In this document: one piece after another, positions 57,268 through 64,000 of the stretch | Position numbering within the stretch: position 1 is the stretch's first letter | Layout of the letters: each line of letters begins with the position of its first letter | Assembly: GCA_022410635.1 (NCBI GenBank) | Contig: JAJVDF010000458.1 | Location: 218,860 to 282,859 of the forward strand | From: Tretioscincus oriximinensis | Taxonomy: Eukaryota > Chordata > Lepidosauria > Squamata > Gymnophthalmidae | Direction: 5' to 3' | DNA length: 64,000 nucleotides | Notes under the pieces: model-generated | What the model saw: only the letters and a program-made list of their open reading frames with translations | Told to the model about the DNA's origin: nothing | Databases searched by the model: none | Translations under genes and position numbers: made by a program

Positions 57268-57321
57268 ATGATGGCAGCGGCTGCCCTGCCGCTGTTGGAA
57301 AGGCAGCAGGAGCGCTGCTAA
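57268..57321 (+). other. Short upstream ORF (17 codons) in the HECTD2 leader
   Basis: Two consecutive ATGs at 57268 and 57271 open a frame of 17 codons (MMAAAALPLLERQQERC) that ends at TAA 57319-57321, 172 bases before the HECTD2 ATG. Such ORFs commonly lower translation of the main frame; its presence in the mRNA depends on the unknown start site. Confidence 0.4.
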
Positions 57322-57408
57322 GCGAAGGAGCGAGGGAGGCAGTGTAGTCCCGGTGGCTGCCAGCAGCCCAGCCCTCCCTCAGCCTCCGCTCTGGCCAACA
57401 CACACACG

Positions 57409-57429
57409 GCCGCCGCCGCCGCCGCCGCC
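57409..57429 (+). repeat. GCC triplet repeat (7 units)
   Basis: Seven GCC units in the leader, 64 bases before the HECTD2 ATG. In frame with HECTD2 they would read as a Pro run, but no in-frame ATG precedes them. Confidence 0.9.
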
Positions 57430-57493
57430 TCCTTCCGCACTTCCTCTCGCCTGCAGCAAGATCGTTCCTTCTTCTTGCCGCCTTTTTCGCACC

Positions 57494-57697
57494 ATGACTG
57501 AGGAGACTTTGGATCCCCCATCGGCGGAGGCGGCCGTGGTGGGAACGGATCAGGATCAGGAAGAGGGGGTGGCGGCTGCGGAGGAGGAGAAAGAGAAGGA
57601 GGAGGAGGAGGCGCCCAAGGAAGAAGGGAAGGAAAAAGGGCAAAAGGAGAGCCAGAAATTGGCGATCCCTCTAAGCCAGCCTGGAACGGCTTCTGGG
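57494..57697 (+). CDS. HECTD2: HECT domain E3 ubiquitin ligase 2, first coding exon
   Basis: ATG at 57494 sits in ACCATGA, a good initiation context, and is the first in-frame ATG after a stop at 57269. The exon encodes 68 residues, MTEETLDPPSAEAAVV onward, with a long Glu/Lys-rich block (about 23-55), and ends after Gly at a GTATGT donor in phase 0. The end of the exon (KGQKESQKLAIPLSQPG) aligns with the KGKESEREKLPPIVSAG part of the human HECTD2 N-terminus, and the gene lies downstream of PCGF5 on the same strand, as in human. HECTD2 is a HECT-type ubiquitin ligase; its catalytic domain is encoded far downstream, outside the window. The N-terminus is poorly conserved, so the name leans on synteny plus the weak alignment. 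Confidence 0.75.
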
Positions 57698-57929
57698 GTA
57701 TGTATGTACTGGCGGCGCCTGCTTCTGATTCTTCAATAGCTCCTGCCTCTTTGTAATGCCTCAGGCAGGCGGAAAATCCAGCCTTATGGCTCCTGGGAGG
57801 CGACCTGTGGTCCCTTGAGGCTTATGCTTTGGAGGCAAGCGCCCCTCTTCAAGTGCTTTTCTTGAACTGATGGTGCAAACCTTCACCTGCTCAGAGATGC
57901 TCATCTATAAGGTTAATACTTAACTGTTT

Positions 57930-58092
57930 GGTCCTGTCCAACTACAGGGGAATTAATAAGTGATGTGGGGATCTTGCCTGAATCGCAGAATAGGAGCCTG
58001 CCATCTACATGCTAATATAGATTATGACATGTGGATGGCCAAGCTCATATCCTTAGATAAAATCCAGAATAAGGCTCAGTGGGGACAGGGCC
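57930..58092. mobile_element. Palindromic MITE, family A copy 7
   Basis: GGTCCTGTCC ... AGAATAAGGCTCAGTGGGGA ... CAGGGCC; both arms are visible, with GAATAGGAGCCTGCCATCTA and ATGCTAATATAGATTATGAC near the centre. In HECTD2 intron 1. Confidence 0.75.
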
Positions 58093-58974
58093 CTTGTTTG
58101 ACAAATGGACTTTTCTAATTGTTAACTGTAGGCAAGGAAATAAATCGTATATATAACTGACCTGCTGGAAACTATTGTACATAATATATTGCACACGTCT
58201 TGGACACTGAAGTAAAATGCACTGACTTGANGGATCAGTTGTGACTACTTCTGCATATACTGACATCAATAGACAATAGAAAACAGCTGGTTTATAATAC
58301 TGCTGCCACTGTTGATGTTAAANAATTTTGCATGGATTCTTTGTTGAAGTTAAGCAACATTTTTTTAAAAAAAAACCCTAAAAAAATCAAATGGACTGCA
58401 GCATATACTATAAATGCTATGTACTAGCAATATTCATATATGTATAAAATAGATGTGTTGATTTTTTTCTTGCTGTTAGCTTCTGAAACCTTGTGAAACA
58501 CAAAGAAGATGTTTTTCTGTGCTGTTAGGGATCTTGCTGGAGGGCATGATTATCAGAAGATTCTCTGCCAAAAAAGCAGTTATCTAGTAATGTAAATTCG
58601 CCACATCTATGTGAACACATGATGATCTTGTGGAAGAGCCTGTTCCAAAACTCTCAATAGGCCAGTTTGTCAGGAGGATGCTCAAAAGCTGCTTTATCTT
58701 AAGTTCCAGTGCCAAATGACAATAATAAATCCTTTCTACTTTGGAGGGTTTTTTATGTTAGATGAAAGTTCAATTTGCCATCTGGAAGAAAGAACAGCAG
58801 GGGGTAAGAGTCAGTAATTAGTCGTTCTGTTAACACTGAACATCTTTTTTCTTCTTGCTAAACTGTTCTACCCTGGTCTTTAGTGAAGGAACAGCATTTG
58901 TTCTCATGCAGACACATTTGGACAAATTGTATTGAATTTCATTGTGATTTTATTGTGACTCTTCTTGACACCTT

Positions 58975-59135
58975 CAGATCTAGATGGGGTTGCCATAAAA
59001 AAGGCAACAGGAATGTTACAGCTTTAATGGATGTGAAAAAGATGAATTTTCACCAGGTACTGCAGACATAGTAAGTTGCAGTTGATGAAAATTCTTCTTT
59101 TCCATAACCATAAAAGCAGAAAAACTCATGTCTCC
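58975..59135. mobile_element. Hairpin-forming dispersed element F, copy 2
   Basis: GATGAATTTTCACCAGGTAC (59041) pairs with TGCAGTTGATGAAAATTC (59077 on). Homologous to 30445-30625. Confidence 0.65.
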
Positions 59136-59879
59136 TTTTTAAAAATAACCTTAGGGTAGGATTCAAATAAATAAAAGGTCAATATTGAAGTGAAATACTT
59201 AGATCTGTTGAAGTAAAAGTGGAAATAATTGATGAGAAGCTCTTACTCCTACAAAACCCAAAAGATTAAACTGGAAAAGATGACAAAGCATCAATCACAG
59301 ATTTCCCAGTACTATGATATTTTTCTGAATTATAGACCATCCAGTTGTATGATATTATTTGGCCTCCAAATTTTGCAAATCAAATTATTTGCCTTTCAAT
59401 TTGAGATTTATTGCAATATGGAAGGCACTGGGTTACTACTTTAGGCAGCAGTGGATTATTTTTAAGATGACTCAGTTCAAAGGATATAAAGCTAATTGAC
59501 ATAAACTATTATTTTATTGGATTGATTTTATGACGACTTGAAGTGTGTGGCACTTATATATTCACCTTGAACCATAAAGGATAAGCAAGACATCCTACTA
59601 AAGCCAGCTCATTCAGTCTTGTAGAAATATTATAAGCACATCTCTATTACATTTATCTGAATGACTAGGGTGGAGCTATAGCAAACAAGGAAGCAAGTAA
59701 AATGTGTTAATTATAACCATGTATAGAAATGATAGTTGTATCTAGGGAAAGTAACAGATGGAGGTGGATGAACACAGTGATATTTTTGTAATGAACGTCA
59801 AAGCTTACAGAATGGGAGAAGAACAAAAAGCTCATGAACTGAAGATTATTTAACCAAAGGCACTTTTTAAATTGTTCTT
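59136..59879 (+). other. HECTD2 intron sequence, nothing recognised
   Basis: No repeat recognised with confidence; part may belong to the L1 that follows. Confidence 0.45.
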
Positions 59880-60435
59880 TAAAGGAGTTTCTCAGGGCAG
59901 GTATCAACAATATTTAAAGCACATGGCTGCTCTATAGTAGGCAGCTTTATAGATATGTGGGTGGAATGTCCAGAGGTAGTATTATTTAAGAATAAAATAA
60001 AAAGGGAAATTAACCAAATGATACATCTGGACATTCCGGATAATACAGAATTCTGGATTACCTCTAGAGCAGAAAATTTCAATCCCACCCCAGAAGACCG
60101 CCTTGTAGGCGGTCCATATTGTAATAGCTAGGGGGTGGCAAGATAAACAAAAATAGACAATGGAATTATGGTACGATTATTTGNTAGAAATCATTATGAA
60201 TGAGGCNATAAAGAAAAGATTATCTTTACAAGGCGTCTTCAGTAGGAAGAAGNGGTTAATAAATTGACATAAAATAATAGAATGTTCCTATTCAGGCAAT
60301 TGTAACCCACTGTAGTTTCATTCTATATCTCACATCTTCCAACTTAGGATAATTCTGTAATCATGTCCTTTTCTTATACATCCTGCTTGGGGGGGGATGC
60401 TTGTGTAGGTATGTATTTGTCTATTTTTATATGTA

Positions 60436-60466
<31 letters not shown>

Positions 60467-60538
60467 ATGTATGTATGTATGTATGTATGTATGTATGTAC
60501 GACTTTAAATAAAATAACTAAAAAAAAAACCAAAACAA
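59880..60538 (+). mobile_element. L1 LINE 3' end with ORF2 C-terminal remnant
   Basis: Plus-strand frames read an L1 ORF2 C-terminus: FIDMWVECPEVVLFK, then INQMIHLDIPDNTEFW and, further on, NYGTII-LEIIMNEAIKK. Stops and ambiguous bases break it. It ends in TG and TATG repeats, then TAAATAAAATAACT and an A run (about 60520-60529). Confidence 0.75.
60430..60500 (+). repeat. TG and TATG simple repeat
   Basis: A TG run passes into about nine TATG units inside the L1 3' UTR. Confidence 0.92.
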
Positions 60539-63049
60539 AAAGAATATTTAAAACAATGGTAAGAGTTCTACAGAGAAAACAAGTAATTCACCTAAGACTG
60601 GACCATATGATGCTAACTAGTACAGTAAATTCTTGTACAAGAATTTTAAATTGTTAAAGTGCCAGATAACTGAAAGACACAACTCTCTAAAAGTCCTTAT
60701 GCCTATGTTAACAGTGTGATGGGTTTCCCTCTAGATCTTCAGATAGTTATAAAATACTAGCACTCACTTTTAATTTTGTTCTCAGATATTTAGGCATTCA
60801 ACAAACATACCTCTGTTTACATCTGAAAAAGAAGACTTGCCTATGAAAGCACATATTGCCTACAAGACCCCCTTGCTAAATATTTCCATATAGGTGTTTT
60901 GTTATTTCTGATTTCAGTAATTCTAATTCATATATATATTTCATAAATAAAGCACAATGTGCCAAGTCTTTGCGTTCAAGTGCAATGCTAAATCTTTGTA
61001 AGGCCACTTGACCAATAGTGTGAAATTTGACAACAAAAATAATCTTGGATCAAATCCTTGAGACTGATTGAATGGTGGAGTGGGCTACAAGCAAATCAAA
61101 ATGACTAGCGGGATTGGTGTAACTTATATTTGCCAATAGTCCTATGATCTGAAGCATCACTAGCCTTATCATAATAATTTAGCTGGTGTGTCTCCAAAAG
61201 TTGGACATTTATTCCTGGAAGTGGTAAACAGTCATTTCTCAGCCAAGAGAAACTAAAGGCAAGGCTTCTGTGGCACATGACTTAATTTGCAAGCCCCTGG
61301 CTGATAGCAGTCACTAATGTAGCATTGGCAGGAAGAGAGGCTTGGGAAGTGACTGGGCAGCCACAAAGGCATTAGCCATGGGTGTCTGGTCACTTACCCT
61401 GTGAGCTGCTATTCCCTATGTGAGAGGGGAGGTATGTTNGACTCCAATACATTCAAAAAAGTTATTAGGTGGCCACAGCATTTGAGCAGGAAACAGCCTG
61501 TGGTTAGCCACTCAGNGCAAATTAACAGAATCCTGGGCAAAGCAGCCTAGGGCATTTGCTCCGTCCCTGCCAAGCACAACCATTTTGCATGCGCCTGGTA
61601 ATGGTGGCCTCCTGCCCAATAAGGAAACTGGATACAAGGGTGGGGCTGCTAAATTGCCAGTAATGCTGAGCCTAAGTGAATGACTAGATATCCAAGAAGT
61701 CCCTGGCTTCTTGTCCAGGATAGGTGCGTGAGTGAGCAAGTGAAGCAAGATGTGTGGTGAGGGCAGCAGGTAGCAAGGGANAGAGGGAAAGGAATGATCA
61801 GAGGGAAGTGAGGTAGAACTGAAAGGGGGGAGGAAAATGGAAGGAAGCGGGAAGGGAAGGAGCAAGGCTTCAGGCTGGGAGGAGAAAAAACAAGCCCCGA
61901 ACTATCCCCCCATGCTCAACATAGTGGGATCCTGAAATGGAACCCAACTCAGTAATGCAGCTAGCGTGAGGCAGGTTGACAGCAGCTGTTGAGTGGCTAA
62001 TGAAATAATTTGGATAATAAAGATATGTGTTAGACAAACACATGACAATAAAAAGGCTAGAGCCTGTTAATAAATGTATTTGTTGTAGTCCTATAATAAC
62101 AGCTGTTGCCTCATGGAGGTGGAAGGGAGCTGACTGAGGTGTGCCTTCCCAGAGACATTTCAAAGCAGAGTTCAGTATTTTGTGTGATGGCATTAGGATA
62201 TCTGCTTGACAGAACCTTACAGCTATTTTATAGCCTTCTGTGACTATGGGCTAAGATGCATTGTTCCAATAATAACCATTCAATACCCATATGAAGAGAA
62301 TTAGTGGCCAGCTGATCAACAGAGATCAAACCAATATACTGTACTCTGAAAGGGCGTCTGGTTAGCCATGTTAGGGTAGCTTCTGGGCCAGGAAATGTTT
62401 GCCCATACCATCCTGGGAACAATCCTCAGTTATCCCACAAAGATGCATCAGAATACAATCAATGATGGATTTTGTCTGCATGGGCAGTTTGATTTTTAAG
62501 TCTTTACTAATTTGAAGCAGGAATGTGTAAAAAAAAGAAATACGATAGAGAGGAAGCAAATCTTAATTTAAAAGTACTATTATTTGAATTGTATTTTCAA
62601 ATTTTCTGATTATGTGCTTCAAAGTACAATCTTGTAATCATGCTGGTTAAATAAATAAAACTGAAACTAATTTAAAAGATTATGTCTTTTTTGTTTGAGT
62701 TGCTTTTCTAATTTCCAACCATACCTTTAAAATGTAGACTCCTAACTTGCTTTGTGCTGGCAGTAGTTATTACTGGAGAACTAAGGAGCTCAAAGACTGT
62801 TATTTCTTCAGAGCATTGAAAGTAAACACTTTTAGCAATTGAAAGATATAGTTATACATGCTTGTGTAGATTCTACTAATTAGTAATTAAAATGCTGTCA
62901 TCATGCTTTAACTTTACTATAAGATGGCAGCAAGCAAGGTTCACAAGTGAAAAGAAAATGTTAGTTCTGCAGATTTAAAGTAAATGTTAGTTGACTGAAA
63001 ACTAAAATATGACTTTTCAAGAAGAGAACTGCTTCTTGCCCACTAGCAA

Positions 63050-63330
63050 AGCTAGGTTCTTGGTGTCCTTGGGGCAGACAAATGAAGGGGTCCCTTCCAG
63101 CCCGGCTTCCTTACCTTGTTTTTAAGCTCTTACTGCGCNGTGCAGCAACAAGCAGTTCTGATTATCAATGATTACTGCTTGTTGGCTCACAGCACAGTAG
63201 TTAATGTCAGAAACCTGTGGCACTGAAGAACTTAAAAACAACCTAAGGAAACCAGGCAGGAGGGAGAGCCCAGGTTCACTCNGGGGGGGGGGGGGGCTTT
63301 AATGGCCAAACCTTTGGATGCCCAGGATGG
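63050..63330. repeat. Long imperfect palindrome with a G homopolymer
   Basis: CCCGGCTTCCTTACCTTGTT (63100) pairs with AACAACCTAAGGAAACCAGG (63238), and AGCAACAAGCAGT pairs with ACTGCTTGTTG nearer the centre. A G run of about 15 follows at 63283. Probably an old MITE. Confidence 0.65.
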
Positions 63331-64000
63331 TGCCCCAATTGACCTATAGATAGCTAACTCTCCTTCCAACATTTCTGAAGCCATGTGCTCACTACAGGCC
63401 CCATTCTAGCATGAGTGCCATGCATTTAGGAAACCTTAGTTGCCAGACTTCTAACAATTATTTTAAAGGAGCTTTAAAGGCATCCTCAGTTGCTATTTTA
63501 GGAGACTTTCAGCCAATTCTGGAGCACACTGCATGATTTTACCCTGTGTTCTTTAATTTTCTGAACAAGAATTTTTCATGTTGCAGATATTAACAAGGCC
63601 AAAACCAAGAATCAGCAATATGATGTTTGAATATGCAGTGTTTGCTTAACACCCAGAAACTTTTGGATCCTATCAGTTATGAAGTGCAAACTGTTGCTGC
63701 TTTTATCGGTGTAAAAAAACCAGGCAAATGGACTAAGCTGGCAGAAATGTCAATTCTCTAGGAATGACATAGCATAAAATTAAACAACCACATCTTTCAA
63801 TCTCTCATTATCCAAGGATCAACAGCTTTCATAGCTGGTTTTCTGCAAGCAAACTGAAAAGTCTTACATGGAAACCTTTTTAAAACATGCATTTCTATCA
63901 CACTGTTGTTCTGAATGTGTATACTATTTCAAGCTCACAAACCATGGACACTGGACATGTCAGAATGGTGAGCTGGAACTACCAAAAACAAACTAGCACT

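Larger units (their letters stand above)
56250..57750 (+). promoter_or_regulatory. HECTD2: CpG-island promoter of HECTD2
   Basis: This is the only long CpG-dense, GC-rich block in the window; flanking DNA is AT-rich and CpG-poor. It contains several GGGCGG/GGCGGG Sp1-type boxes (for example near 57124), a YY1-type motif at 56339, CGG and GCC triplet runs, and the HECTD2 start codon near its 3' edge. No TATA box is evident, typical of CpG-island promoters. The transcription start is not determinable. A palindromic transposon (56590-56682) sits inside the island. Confidence 0.8.
57698..64000 (+). other. HECTD2: HECTD2 intron 1 (partial)
   Basis: Sequence after the GTATGT donor. The next HECTD2 exon (expected to read QISTFSSFISAV-like) was looked for and not found. 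The intron holds a palindromic element (57930-58092), a hairpin element (58975-59135), an L1 end (59880-60538) and a long imperfect palindrome (63050-63330). Stretches 58093-58970, 60540-63040 and 63340-64000 show nothing I recognise. Confidence 0.65.

Noticed and set aside
57353..57493. N-terminal extension of HECTD2 by 47 codons
   Set aside because: The frame is open but has no ATG between the stop at 57269 and 57494; the extension would need a GTG start.
56765..57643. 292-codon minus-strand open frame over the CpG island
   Set aside because: It is antisense to HECTD2 exon 1 in GC-rich DNA where stops are rare; its Arg/Pro/Ala-rich product reflects the triplet repeats.
57698..64000. Second coding exon of HECTD2
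   Set aside because: No segment resembling the expected next exon with acceptor and donor was found; the exon probably lies beyond the window.

Overview
The window looks like nuclear DNA of a squamate reptile (lizard or snake). It is AT-rich and holds vertebrate protein-coding exons with GT/AG splice sites. Its interspersed repeats are the usual squamate mix: a decayed BovB (RTE) LINE, L1 and CR1/L2-like LINE ends, tRNA-headed SINEs with a MIR-like core, many short DNA transposons and long simple repeats. The exact species cannot be read from the sequence.

Two genes are supported, both on the + strand. The last seven coding exons of PCGF5 lie at 3906-12790. They encode residues 70-256 of a 256-residue Polycomb RING-finger protein, with every splice phase intact. 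The exons for the RING domain lie upstream of the window. A 3' UTR follows, with a canonical AATAAA at 14038 and possibly a longer tail to about 20 kb. At 56.25-57.75 kb a CpG island holds the promoter, leader and first coding exon (57494-57697) of what is best read as HECTD2, the neighbour of PCGF5 in the human genome (same order and orientation). Its remaining exons lie beyond the window. PCGF5 acts in variant PRC1 (H2A monoubiquitination) and HECTD2 is a HECT-type E3 ligase; they are neighbours but not partners in one pathway.

The 42 kb between the genes shows no convincing gene. It is built largely of mobile-element remains. Comparison of the window with itself exposes several short families of inverted-repeat elements: a Harbinger-like palindrome with about seven copies, a G-tract-stemmed hAT-like palindrome with five copies (one with a perfect 8-bp target duplication), a nested pair of hAT-like elements, two identical-length 74-bp palindromes, a pair of about 410-bp elements in opposite orientation, and a three-copy unclassified repeat carrying a 16-bp palindrome. 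No self-contained new gene system was found; the notable content is this repeat structure and the promoter region of HECTD2.

Limits: family names for repeats rest on terminal motifs, target duplications and recall of consensus sequences, not on a database search. Repeat edges are approximate unless a target duplication fixes them.
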